From assembly GCA_031273985.1 (NCBI GenBank), contig JAISQV010000306.1, positions 1-7,560 of the forward strand: 7,560 nt of DNA, read 5' to 3'. Below the pieces are notes generated by a model. The model saw only the letters and a list, made by a program, of their open reading frames with translations. It did not search any database and was not told the origin of the DNA. Origin of the DNA: Spirochaetaceae bacterium (lineage in GTDB: Bacteria > Spirochaetota > Spirochaetia > Treponematales > Breznakiellaceae). Shown piece after piece: positions 1 to 6,367 of the stretch. The position numbers and the translations under genes were made by a program. Each line of letters starts with the position of its first letter. The stretch's first letter is position 1.

Positions 1-216
1 ATAGGGCGGCCCGGCGACCGGGAGCCGGGGAAGGGGGGCCCGGAGGGTGTGCACGGCGACATCACCGGCTGGGTGCTTTCGCCCTTTGGCCGGGCTGAGC
101 TCCCCCTGCTGGAAGAGGTCTTGGACGCCGCCGCCGGGGCCCTCACCGAGGCTCTGAGCCAGGGCCCGGAAACCCTGCTCCCCGCGTGGAACAAGAAGCG
201 CATCGCCGCCCCCTGA
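1..216 (+). CDS. C-terminal fragment of an unidentified protein
   Basis: An open frame enters from the left edge and ends at a TGA at 214-216, giving 71 residues with no internal stop. The first 20 or so residues are rich in Gly, Pro and charged residues. The rest (GWVLSPFGRAELPLLEEVLD, then an Ala/Leu-rich amphipathic stretch and a Trp-Asn-Lys-Lys-Arg tail) looks like an ordinary soluble C-terminus ending in a helix. The codons show strong G/C preference at third positions, as in mazG and the sensor gene, which supports real coding. I do not recognise the family and infer no function. The gene runs in the same direction as mazG but is separated from it by the repeat element, which begins nine bases after this stop. 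Confidence 0.6.
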   Translation: MGRPGDREPGKGGPEGVHGDITGWVLSPFGRAELPLLEEVLDAAAGALTEALSQGPETLLPAWNKKRIAAP

Positions 217-224
217 CGAAACTA

Positions 225-571
225 AACCACGAAGGAAAAGAGGAAGAAGAAGAAAGAAAACCACAAAGGGCACCAAGGACACGAAGGAAGAGAAGACCAA
301 GAGTTACACGAAGGCACACGAAGGATGCACCAAGGCGCACGAAGGAAAGAGGAAGAGGAAGAAAGATAACCACAAAGGGCACCAAGGACACGAAGGAAGA
401 GAAGACCAAGAGTTACACGAAGGCACACGAAGGATACACCAAGGCGCACGAAGGAAAGAGAAAGAGGACTTGGGCCTCTCCTTTCTTCTCTTCCTTCTTC
501 TTCCTTTGTGCTCTTCGTGTCCTTCGTGGTTATTTACTCTTCCTTCTTCGCCTTCGTGCGCCTTCGTGGTT
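225..571. repeat. Composite GAAGG-type repeat element with inverted ends
   Basis: This stretch fills almost all of the 411-base gap between the first gene and mazG. The left two thirds (about 225-470) is nearly all purine plus C and is built from degenerate words of the form cacGAAGG or caccAAGG, spaced about 9-11 bases. The right third (about 476-571) is the reverse-complement style, with CCTTCGTG words. The outer ends are an exact 11-bp inverted repeat: aaccacgaagg at 225-235 and ccttcgtggtt at 561-571. The right arm read in reverse complement resembles the stretch around 325-395, so a transcript could fold into a long imperfect hairpin. Similar 'ccacgaaggacacgaagg' arrays are, from memory, scattered through many environmental bacterial genomes and often mis-annotated as proteins. 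I see no transposase. Only weak promoter-like bases precede mazG downstream of the element (TTAAAT at 570-575, TATTAC at 593-598). Confidence 0.85.
241..468. repeat. 109-bp tandem duplication inside the GAAGG element
   Basis: Bases 261-359 recur at 370-468 with an offset of exactly 109. I count two mismatches in 99 aligned positions (327/436 and 352/461). The similarity continues leftward to about 231 with a few substitutions and one single-base indel, and breaks after 468. Near identity in non-coding DNA suggests a recent duplication, or array homogenisation, of a unit that itself holds several cacGAAGG words. Confidence 0.92.
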
Positions 572-627
572 AAATTCTTCATTAGTTCTTCGTATTACCG
601 CTGATTCTATGATAAAGGAAGGTTGCT

Positions 628-1452
628 ATGCGGCAAAGTACGGCGGAAGAAGCTTTCAAGGGGCTCTACGATACGGTGGCGCGGCTCCGGGCGCCAGGCG
701 GCTGCCCCTGGGACCGGGAACAGACCCCGGCAAGCCTCAGGAAGGACCTCATTGAGGAGACCTACGAGTGCGTTGAGGCCATAAACGGGAAGGAAGCCCC
801 GCACATACAGGAAGAGCTGGGGGATCTGCTCCTCCTCATCACCATGCTCGCATATATGCACGAGGAGGAGGGGGCCTTCAGCGTGGCGGAGACCCTGGAG
901 GGAATCACGGCGAAACTCATACGCCGCCACCCCCACGTATTTGCCGGCGTTGAGGTGAAGGACAGCGCGGAGGTTATCAGCAACTGGGCCCGGATAAAGG
1001 TTGAGCAGGAAGGGCGGAAGCCCAAGGATTCGGTTCTGGACGAGGTAAGCACCGCCCTCCCCGTGCTGGACCGGGCCTACGGGCTCCAGAAAAAGGCCGC
1101 CAGGGCGGGTTTCGACTGGGCCGACTCCGGCGGCGTATTCGACAAGGTTGAGGAGGAGCTGGCCGAGGTGCGGGAGGCCCTGGCCGGGGCGGAGGGGACG
1201 CCGCCCTCAAGCCCGGCTGGCCCGGAGGAGCGGGAAAGACTCGAGGAAGAGCTGGGGGACCTGCTCTTCTCCGTGGTGAATCTGTGCCGCTTTCTGGGGG
1301 CCGATCCCTCGACGGCGCTCCTGCGGGCCAACACCAAATTTGTCAGCCGCTTTACCCACGTGGAAGGGGAAATGAAAAAAGGCGGCCACGAGATGAAGCG
1401 GGAAAACCTCCCCCTCATGGACCGCCTCTGGAACGAGGCAAAACTCCGCTAA
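628..1452 (+). CDS. mazG: MazG nucleoside triphosphate pyrophosphohydrolase
   Basis: MazG hydrolyses (d)NTPs to the monophosphate and pyrophosphate, acts in the cytoplasm, and is a house-cleaning enzyme linked to stress nucleotide balance. The 274 residues match the usual two-domain family length (E. coli about 263). The N-terminal family signature RAPGGCPWDREQT is at 21-33. Domain one carries the metal-binding helix pair E43-E44-x-x-E47 and EELGD at 62-66. Domain two repeats it with EEELAE at 175-180 and EELGD at 207-211. A Pro/Ser/Gly-rich stretch at about 190-204 (TPPSSPAGPEE) sits between the two helices of domain two and looks like a lineage-specific loop. The ATG at 628 follows a strong ribosome site, AAAGGAAGG at 614-622. 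Its neighbours are the repeat element upstream and a convergent regulator downstream. There is no mazEF toxin pair. The identity is secure; which NTPs it prefers cannot be read from the sequence. Confidence 0.96.
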   Translation: MRQSTAEEAFKGLYDTVARLRAPGGCPWDREQTPASLRKDLIEETYECVEAINGKEAPHIQEELGDLLLLITMLAYMHEEEGAFSVAETLEGITAKLIRRHPHVFAGVEVKDSAEVISNWARIKVEQEGRKPKDSVLDEVSTALPVLDRAYGLQKKAARAGFDWADSGGVFDKVEEELAEVREALAGAEGTPPSSPAGPEERERLEEELGDLLFSVVNLCRFLGADPSTALLRANTKFVSRFTHVEGEMKKGGHEMKRENLPLMDRLWNEAKLR

Positions 1453-1501
1453 AGGCTGCTGGTACAGCCTCTGAACTGGCCGCCGGGCGGGCCGGGGCGG
1501 C
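1453..1501. terminator. Possible weak bidirectional terminator between convergent genes
   Basis: Two stem-loops lie in the 50-base gap between mazG and the convergent regulator gene. The first is aggctg (1453-1458) with cagcct (1465-1470), directly after the mazG stop. The second is gccgcc (1479-1484) with ggcggc (1496-1501). On the plus strand neither is followed by a T run. On the minus strand the first is followed only by TTT. Function as a terminator is inferred from position. Confidence 0.3.
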
Positions 1502-1502
1502 A

Positions 1503-1868
1503 TCATTCTTCCTTCTCACCGGAATCATCCCCGGTCTGGCTCAGATAATTCTCCCTAAAATCATTGACGATCCTGGTAAAGGAATCGGACACATCGGTCA
1601 GATAGTCACCCAGAATGCCGGCATTCACCGATTCCAGGGGGCCGGTGATGAAAAAATAGTACGGTTCCGTTTCAAGCACATTGGCCAGCCGCGACATGGT
1701 TTCGGAGGATACCCATTTACGGCCATTCTCTATATCATTGATGAAGTTATGCGTCAGATCGGTCCTCATGGCCAGTTCCATTTGGGAGATGTTTTTTTGC
1801 ATTCGTATGCGCTTTAAATTCTGCCCAAAGATACTGATGATCATTGGGCCCGTGAATTTCCTCATCAC
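1503..1868 (-). CDS. XRE-family helix-turn-helix transcriptional regulator
   Basis: This is a small cytoplasmic DNA-binding protein of up to 121 residues. Residues 14-72 (from FGQNLKRIRMQKNISQMELA to LANVLETEPYYFF) form a typical Cro/C1-type HTH domain. The recognition region is around 38-48 and ends in the common IENG turn. The remaining C-terminal 45 residues, through VNDFRENYLSQTGDD to an acidic GEKEE end, are helical-looking with no recognisable domain and may serve in dimerisation. The longest frame starts with GTG at 1868, followed by ATG at 1865. An ATG at 1844 (MIISIFGQ, 113 residues) is equally plausible, since many family members begin just before FGxxLKxxR. None of the starts has a strong ribosome site. 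The gene is divergent from the CHASE2 sensor gene and convergent with mazG. Its G+C is clearly lower than its neighbours (rows of 24-30 G+C per 60 against 46 of 60 in row 2881), which hints at a different origin. Target genes are unknown; the dyad at 1923-1941 is a candidate site. Confidence 0.9.
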   Translation of the reverse strand: MMRKFTGPMIISIFGQNLKRIRMQKNISQMELAMRTDLTHNFINDIENGRKWVSSETMSRLANVLETEPYYFFITGPLESVNAGILGDYLTDVSDSFTRIVNDFRENYLSQTGDDSGEKEE

Positions 1869-1874
1869 GGCCTA

Positions 1875-1904
1875 ACTGTAGATGTTTATTCCAGAGGCTG
1901 CCAA
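1875..1904 (-). promoter_or_regulatory. Candidate sigma-70-type promoter for the XRE gene
   Basis: On the minus strand TTGGCA (1904-1899, five of six consensus bases) lies 18 bases from TACAGT (1880-1875). Transcription would start near 1866-1868, at the longest possible start codon, so it would favour the internal ATG at 1844 or a leaderless message. The assignment rests on motif and spacing alone. Confidence 0.35.
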
Positions 1905-1915
1905 ATAGCCGTGGG

Positions 1916-1943
1916 TTTTCAAATTAATCTTAAAGGTTAATAT
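1916..1943 (+). promoter_or_regulatory. Candidate promoter for the CHASE2 sensor gene
   Basis: TTTTCA (1916-1921) and TAATAT (1938-1943) are separated by 16 bases; each matches four of six consensus positions. It is the most AT-rich place in the divergent region and would give a leader of roughly 100 bases. The dyad at 1923-1941 covers its spacer and most of its -10 element. Confidence 0.3.
1923..1941. promoter_or_regulatory. 19-bp inverted repeat, candidate operator for the XRE regulator
   Basis: The arms ATTAATCTT (1923-1931) and AAGGTTAAT (1933-1941) flank a single central A and are reverse complements except for one position (1928 against 1936). Nine-base arms around a one-base centre are too tight for an RNA hairpin but typical of a site for a dimeric HTH protein. 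It sits between the divergent XRE and sensor genes, over the spacer and -10 of the candidate sensor promoter, where a bound repressor would block transcription. That this XRE protein binds here is inference. Confidence 0.5.
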
Positions 1944-1967
1944 CACAGGCCCTTGCCGCTGTCCATA

Positions 1968-2029
1968 CGGCGCCGGGCAGGGGCAGAGGCTTTTACACAG
2001 GCCTATCAAGGAGGCCCCGGCTAACGCCG
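1968..2029 (+). other. Possible leader stem-loop upstream of the sensor gene
   Basis: cggcg (1968-1972) can pair with cgccg (2025-2029), and the adjacent ccggg (1973-1977) with cccgg (2016-2020), with ctaa bulged on the 3' side. The loop holds a good Shine-Dalgarno-like AAGGAGG (2008-2014) that has no start codon at useful distance behind it. In GC-rich DNA a pairing of this size can arise by chance, so this is a weak call. Confidence 0.25.
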
Positions 2030-2048
2030 AAATTCAACACAGGGTACG

Positions 2049-4454
2049 ATGCCGGTATTATTTTCCAGGAAAAATCAACTTCTCCGTTTTCTCGTCTCCC
2101 TTGCGGCGGCGGCGGCGGCTTTTTTTGCCGGAAACGCCTTTCTTGCGGGCCCCCGGCTGGGGCCGCACTACGACTTCCTGACGCGCTACAGCCCCCCCGC
2201 TCCGGCGGCGCGGGATATTGCGATCATCGAGACCGGCGCTGCGCGGGACGAAACCGGAGGCTACGAGGAAAATATTCTCGAACCTTCGATGGTAACCCAG
2301 GTGATCCTGGCCTTGACGGAATTCGGGAGCCGCGCCCTGATCGTTCACGCGCCTGTGCTGGGGGTGTCTTCAGGCGGCGGCCAGAGCGGGGCGGAACTCC
2401 AGGACCGCTTTGACGAGGAATTCGTCCTCCTGGGCCAGAACATCCGCAACCTTTTCCAGGGCATCCGGGTGGGGTCCATCCCGCCGGGGGAGTCCGAGCG
2501 CTATGTGGAAGACCTGGTGAATCTCTCGGAACGGGGCAAGGAGCGGCTGCTTTCGGCCTTCGTCAAGAAGGATGAGGCCGGGGCGCTGCTTCTGGAGCGG
2601 GCCTCGGACATTTTCGGCCAGGTTTGGCGCAGCGGGGACCTCCGCCTGCCGGGACCGGACCGGCCCCCCCTAAGCGCCCCGGCCCGCCGCTACACCCGCG
2701 CTCAGCCGGACCGGGACGGGGTGTTCCGCCGCGTGGCCCCGGCCCTGAACGGCGCGGAGCATATAGCTTTCGCTGCGCTCAAGGGGCAGTTCCAGGCGGT
2801 GAACTTTGTTTCCCTCCGGGGGCCGGGCGGGGGAGCCTCGCGCTTGATCCTCGTGCGGGACGGGGAGGAGCGCATGATCCCCCTGGATTCAGGCGGGGCG
2901 ATCCTGCCCAGGCGGGCCCTGGAGGTACCGGCGGTGCGGCGCGTTGCCCTGGGGTCCTTCCTCGACTATGAGCGGCTGGAGGAAAACCTGGCCCGGCTGC
3001 TCCAGACCGCCGAGGCCAGGGGCTGCTTCGCCTACCTGGACCCGGAAGCCTACCCGAACATCCTCTACCGTTACGCCCGGGCGCTGCGGGACGATATGCT
3101 GGAAAGCCCCGGAGAGGAGAAGAAGCTCCGCTGGCTCGATTACCGGGCCCGCTACTTCAGGAGTCTTGAAACCCTGCTCGACGGCCCCTCGGAAGCCAGG
3201 CTGGTGGCGGGCTACGAGGGCCTCATCGCCTCGGAGGGCCTGGATTCCGCGGGGATCAACCGGATCATAGGGATGAGGGACGAGGTGATAAGCCTCTTCG
3301 CCCGGCTCCGGGAGATGCACCGGGAACTCCGGGACCTGCGCGGGACCCTCTCCGGCGCCCTTTCCGGGGCCGTCTGCGTCATGGGGACCGTCTCCCTGCC
3401 GCCCGCCCAGGCTTCACCGGCGCGGCGCCCCAACCCCACGGATACGGAGGTCTCCGTCATCCTGGCAAACAGCCTCATCACGGGCGGCGTGGTTACCCCG
3501 GCGCTCTTCAGCCAGCTCTGGCCCGGCTGCCTCGGCGCGGCCCTCCTCGCCCTCCTCCTGCTCCGAAAATCCGGCCCCCTCTTTACCCTGATAGCCGCCC
3601 TGATCCTGGCCCTGCTGGAGGCTGCGGTCCTGGCCTTTGGCTTTGTCTTCAGCTCCTTCTGGATGGACCCCCTCCTTCCCGCCTTCACCACGGCGGCGGC
3701 GGCGCTGGCCTCCTTCATCACCGCCCTCAGCATGAAGGCAGCTTCGGCCCGCCGCCTCCGCATGGCCTATCAGTTCCACATTGCCCCGGCCTACCTCAGG
3801 CAGGTCATCCGCATGGAAAGCCCCCGGCCCGAGGAAGCGCGCCGGGTCAAGGCGGCGATCGTAGCCGTCCGGCAGCCGGAACTCCGGCTCCGGGAGATGC
3901 GGGACCCGCCGGATAAAAGCGCCGAAGCCCTGCGGGGCTTTCGGGAAGATGTTTTCCGGCATTTCAGTCGCACCGGCGGGGTCTTTGCCGGCGCCGAGGG
4001 GGATATGGCGATCATAGCCTACGGCTCTCCCCTGGAGCGGGTCTGCCTCAACAGCCTCAAATCGGAGATACCCTACGAGGACGAAGCCCACGCCCGGAGC
4101 AACCACAGCCCCGCGGCCAAGGCCCTGGGCGCGGTCATGGACTTCCTCAGCCACGTTCCGGGGAAGCCGCCGGAAGCGGCCTCCTGGACCTTCGGCATAG
4201 ACGCGGGGGAATGTGTCTTCGGCTGGTCGGCCCAGGGGGGCTACGCGGCCTTCGGCCCCCCGGTGATCCGCGCCCGCAGCCTCTCCAGCCTCACCAGCCG
4301 CTACCGCAGCCGTATTCTGGTCAGCGCCGCAATACTGGAAAGAACCGAGGGGCTGCTCTCAAAACGAATCGACGTGCTGCGGGACCGGGAGGGAACCGTG
4401 AAGGAGCCTTTCTACCAGATCATCACGGAGCCTGCCGCCGCAGCCGCCCGCTGA
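2049..4454 (+). CDS. CHASE2 membrane sensor with degenerate class III cyclase-like domain
   Basis: This 801-residue protein has the architecture of CHASE2 adenylate cyclases. There is an N-terminal membrane segment (about 11-32), an extracytoplasmic CHASE2-type region (about 40-485), three hydrophobic segments (about 493-506, 510-533, 540-562) and a cytoplasmic cyclase-like domain (about 575-795). CHASE2-like features include RDIAIIE at 55-61, DRDGVFRRVAPAL at 221-233, and a C-terminal GTVSLPP...TDTEVSVILANSLI stretch. Residues about 303-435 form a long charged helical insert. FHIAPAYLRQVI (576-587) resembles the linker before cyclase domains. In the cyclase part G651-D652 (EGDMAIIAYGSP) and GIDAGECVFG (716-725) align with family motifs. 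The first metal-binding Asp position appears to be Val/Arg (IVAVRQP, 604-610). The usual V-N-x-A-x-R catalytic motif reads VIRARS (739-744). I infer loss of cyclase activity. The ATG has only AGGG (2041-2044) before it, four bases away. The alignment was made by eye. Confidence 0.8.
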   Translation: MPVLFSRKNQLLRFLVSLAAAAAAFFAGNAFLAGPRLGPHYDFLTRYSPPAPAARDIAIIETGAARDETGGYEENILEPSMVTQVILALTEFGSRALIVHAPVLGVSSGGGQSGAELQDRFDEEFVLLGQNIRNLFQGIRVGSIPPGESERYVEDLVNLSERGKERLLSAFVKKDEAGALLLERASDIFGQVWRSGDLRLPGPDRPPLSAPARRYTRAQPDRDGVFRRVAPALNGAEHIAFAALKGQFQAVNFVSLRGPGGGASRLILVRDGEERMIPLDSGGAILPRRALEVPAVRRVALGSFLDYERLEENLARLLQTAEARGCFAYLDPEAYPNILYRYARALRDDMLESPGEEKKLRWLDYRARYFRSLETLLDGPSEARLVAGYEGLIASEGLDSAGINRIIGMRDEVISLFARLREMHRELRDLRGTLSGALSGAVCVMGTVSLPPAQASPARRPNPTDTEVSVILANSLITGGVVTPALFSQLWPGCLGAALLALLLLRKSGPLFTLIAALILALLEAAVLAFGFVFSSFWMDPLLPAFTTAAAALASFITALSMKAASARRLRMAYQFHIAPAYLRQVIRMESPRPEEARRVKAAIVAVRQPELRLREMRDPPDKSAEALRGFREDVFRHFSRTGGVFAGAEGDMAIIAYGSPLERVCLNSLKSEIPYEDEAHARSNHSPAAKALGAVMDFLSHVPGKPPEAASWTFGIDAGECVFGWSAQGGYAAFGPPVIRARSLSSLTSRYRSRILVSAAILERTEGLLSKRIDVLRDREGTVKEPFYQIITEPAAAAAR

Positions 4455-5589
4455 TCTCCTGCATGGTGCGGAGCCGCACCACCTTTCCGCCGCCCAGCTC
4501 CGGGTAGGCCCGGTAACGCTCCCCGTCGTTTGAAAAGGGGGAGGCTTTTTCCCCCGGAAAGGGCGGGTAGCGGTTCTGGGTCCACATCACCTGGGGGTCC
4601 GACAGGGAGGTTTCCGGGAAAGCCGGATCGAAGCGTATGAAACTTTCGTGGGCCCCCCGCTCGTTCAAGGGCGCCTCGTCGGTACTCTGCAGGTAGCGGA
4701 TCACTCCGCTCTCCAGATTCACCGACTGGATGATCGCCGAATGCACCATGGAGCCGTCGGCGCCCCGGAACAGAATAACGTCCAGGGGCCTCAGATTCCG
4801 TATCTCGTCCCGCACCGTGATAAGCTCCCGGTTGCTGGAGCCGAAGAAACTGGTCCCCACATAGTAGGAAACCTCCCTGCCCCGGGGGCTGCCTATGACC
4901 CGCCGCAGGGAGCTGCCCAGGTCCAGCCCCGCCGAGGCCGCCGTGTAGGAGAGCACGTACCACACAAAGCCGGAGCAGTCCATTCCCGCCCAGCCTATGC
5001 AGTAAAGATAATTGTAGACATCGCTTTCCAGAATGCCCCGCCCGGACACCAGCACGTAGGGCCGGTGGGGAAGCCCCCGGTAGGCCCCGGCCTTCATCCG
5101 GGCAATGTCGAACAGATCCGTGCTGACGGACCAGGAGCGGCGGGGAATATCGAAGATCACCACCTTTTCCCGGCCATCCCCCAGGGCAGCCGCATAGCGG
5201 TCAAAATCTTCCGTTGAGAGAAATCCCTCGACGGCCCCCCAGAGAAAGGCCGGGTTGGCCTTGCCCCCCCCCAGCACCTCCCAGCCCTGGTCGGTAAGCT
5301 CCGCCCGCTCATGATTCTCCGCAAAGGGCATACGGAGGTTCATCACCCGCCCGCCTATGATCAGGGTCTTGAAACTAGCCCGGTAAGCCTCCTCGATCAC
5401 CGCCTCCACGCCGCTGCCCCAGAGCCGGGCCGGGTCCTGAAACCAGGTGAGGGCTTCCGTCTCCGCCGCCGGGCCCCCGGGAAGCCCCTCCTCGGCCCGG
5501 AGGGAGGCGGGCGGAAGCCCCAGGAGCGCCGCCGCCAGAAGCGCTGCCGCCAGGAGCACCGGCGGGGCCCTCACCGGAAGAACGCCCAT
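4423..5589 (-). CDS. Exported NlpC/P60-like cysteine peptidase
   Basis: A 388-residue protein with a clear signal peptide: MGVLPVRAPP, then a Leu/Ala core to about 25, and a likely signal peptidase I site after SLRA (32). The centre carries the NlpC/P60 nucleophile motif GMDCSGFVWYVL with Cys205, then RPLDVILFRGADGSMVHSAII (267-287), which fits the 'GD...H' part of the fold with His283 as the catalytic base. The third polar residue is not obvious. The roughly 170 residues before Cys205 match no domain I can name. NlpC/P60 enzymes usually cleave peptide bonds in peptidoglycan stems, so a wall-acting role outside the inner membrane is likely. The ATG at 5589 is one base after the nagB stop (TGAGATG), with GAGGGG at 5605-5600 about ten bases upstream inside nagB. 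This suggests translational coupling as the third gene of the nag operon. The frame stays open upstream to 5670, but that extension overlaps nagB and would put 27 residues before the signal peptide. The 3' end overlaps the sensor gene antisense by 32 bp. Confidence 0.85.
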   Translation of the reverse strand: MGVLPVRAPPVLLAAALLAAALLGLPPASLRAEEGLPGGPAAETEALTWFQDPARLWGSGVEAVIEEAYRASFKTLIIGGRVMNLRMPFAENHERAELTDQGWEVLGGGKANPAFLWGAVEGFLSTEDFDRYAAALGDGREKVVIFDIPRRSWSVSTDLFDIARMKAGAYRGLPHRPYVLVSGRGILESDVYNYLYCIGWAGMDCSGFVWYVLSYTAASAGLDLGSSLRRVIGSPRGREVSYYVGTSFFGSSNRELITVRDEIRNLRPLDVILFRGADGSMVHSAIIQSVNLESGVIRYLQSTDEAPLNERGAHESFIRFDPAFPETSLSDPQVMWTQNRYPPFPGEKASPFSNDGERYRAYPELGGGKVVRLRTMQEISGRLRRQAP

Positions 5590-5590
5590 C

Positions 5591-6367
5591 TCAGGGGAGC
5601 CCCTCAATATCCTTGAAGTAGCGCACCGTCCCCACCTTGAGCTCGTCCGTGGCGGCGTCGTCGCAGACAATGATCGCGTGGGGGTGCATCTGGAGGCAGG
5701 AGAGGGTCCACATATGGTTCACCCCGCCCTCCACCGCCGCCTGAAGCGCCCTGGCCTTACTGTGGCCGCTCACCAGAATCAGCACCTCCCGGGCGTCCAT
5801 CACTGTCCCCACCCCCACGGTCAGGGCGGTTCCGGGCACCTTCCCCGGATCCCCGCCGAAAAACCGGGAATTGGCCAGCCGCGTGTCCGTGTTCAGCGTC
5901 TTGATTCTGGTGCGGGAATGAAGGGACGATCCGGGCTCGTTGAAGGCAATATGCCCGTCCGCGCCCATGCCCCCCAGAAAAAGATCTATCCCCCCCGCCG
6001 CCCTGATCGCCTCCTCGTAGGCCGCGCACTCAGCGGCGGGGTCTTCCGCCATACCGTTCAGTATATGGACATTCTCCCGCGCCGCATCCACCCTGGAAAA
6101 AAAATTATCCCACATAAAACGATGGTAACTCTGGGGATGATCCTCATCCAGCCCCACGTACTCGTCCATATTAAACGTAACCACCCCGGCGAAGGACACC
6201 CGCCCCTCCTCGTAGAGCCCGATCAGCCGCCGGTAGACCCCCAGGGGGCTGGAGCCCGTGGGCAGCCCCAGCACCAGCGCCCCCCCGGCGGCATTGATCC
6301 GCCCCGCAATATAAGCCGCGGCCCAGGCGCAGGCGTCGTCATAGTTCCTGTGAATCAGGAGGCGCAT
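5591..6367 (-). CDS. nagB: Glucosamine-6-phosphate deaminase
   Basis: NagB converts glucosamine-6-phosphate to fructose-6-phosphate and ammonia in the cytoplasm, the last step feeding amino sugars into glycolysis. The 258 residues are close to the E. coli enzyme (266), with the difference mainly at the C-terminus. Visible motifs are the phosphate loop LPTGSSPLGVY (35-45), TFNMDEYVGL with catalytic Asp68 and Glu69, and GADGHIAFNEPGSS with Asp137, His139 and Glu144. These match Asp72, Asp141, His143 and Glu148 of E. coli. SRTRIKTL (151-158) retains the Arg and Lys that bind the allosteric GlcNAc-6-phosphate in E. coli, so similar activation is possible. The gene overlaps nagA by 13 bp and is followed after one base by the peptidase gene. 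Its start is fixed by a strong ribosome site inside the nagA tail. Identity is secure. Confidence 0.97.
   Translation of the reverse strand: MRLLIHRNYDDACAWAAAYIAGRINAAGGALVLGLPTGSSPLGVYRRLIGLYEEGRVSFAGVVTFNMDEYVGLDEDHPQSYHRFMWDNFFSRVDAARENVHILNGMAEDPAAECAAYEEAIRAAGGIDLFLGGMGADGHIAFNEPGSSLHSRTRIKTLNTDTRLANSRFFGGDPGKVPGTALTVGVGTVMDAREVLILVSGHSKARALQAAVEGGVNHMWTLSCLQMHPHAIIVCDDAATDELKVGTVRYFKDIEGLP

Noticed and set aside
225..571. CRISPR array
   Set aside because: The words are short, degenerate and spaced 9-11 bases, there are no unique spacers of 25-40 bases, and no cas genes are present.
304..582. Minus-strand frames over the repeat, including one reading NHEGHEEHKGRRR
   Set aside because: These are the known kind of false protein produced by this repeat type, with no ribosome site and no domain.
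186..755. A 189-codon open frame on the plus strand across the repeat element into mazG
   Set aside because: It overlaps the real end of the first gene, translates the GAAGG words into Lys/Glu/Arg-rich low-complexity protein and then runs out of frame through the well-supported mazG start.
628..1868. Toxin-antitoxin or MazEF-type module formed by mazG and the XRE gene
   Set aside because: The genes are convergent, no small toxin lies beside either, and mazG alone is a common housekeeping gene.
2098..2120. GCG triplet run near the start of the sensor gene as a phase-variable repeat
   Set aside because: It is a short run of Ala codons within the first membrane segment; triplet changes there would not shift the frame.
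3414..4154. A 246-codon frame antisense to the sensor gene
   Set aside because: It is a shadow of GC-rich coding on the other strand; it has no recognisable domain, and the sensor frame has clear membrane segments and motifs.
5590..5670. Upstream start for the peptidase at 5670
   Set aside because: The extra 27 residues overlap nagB, are basic and Ser/Thr-rich, and would bury the signal peptide; the ATG at 5589 sits right after the nagB stop.
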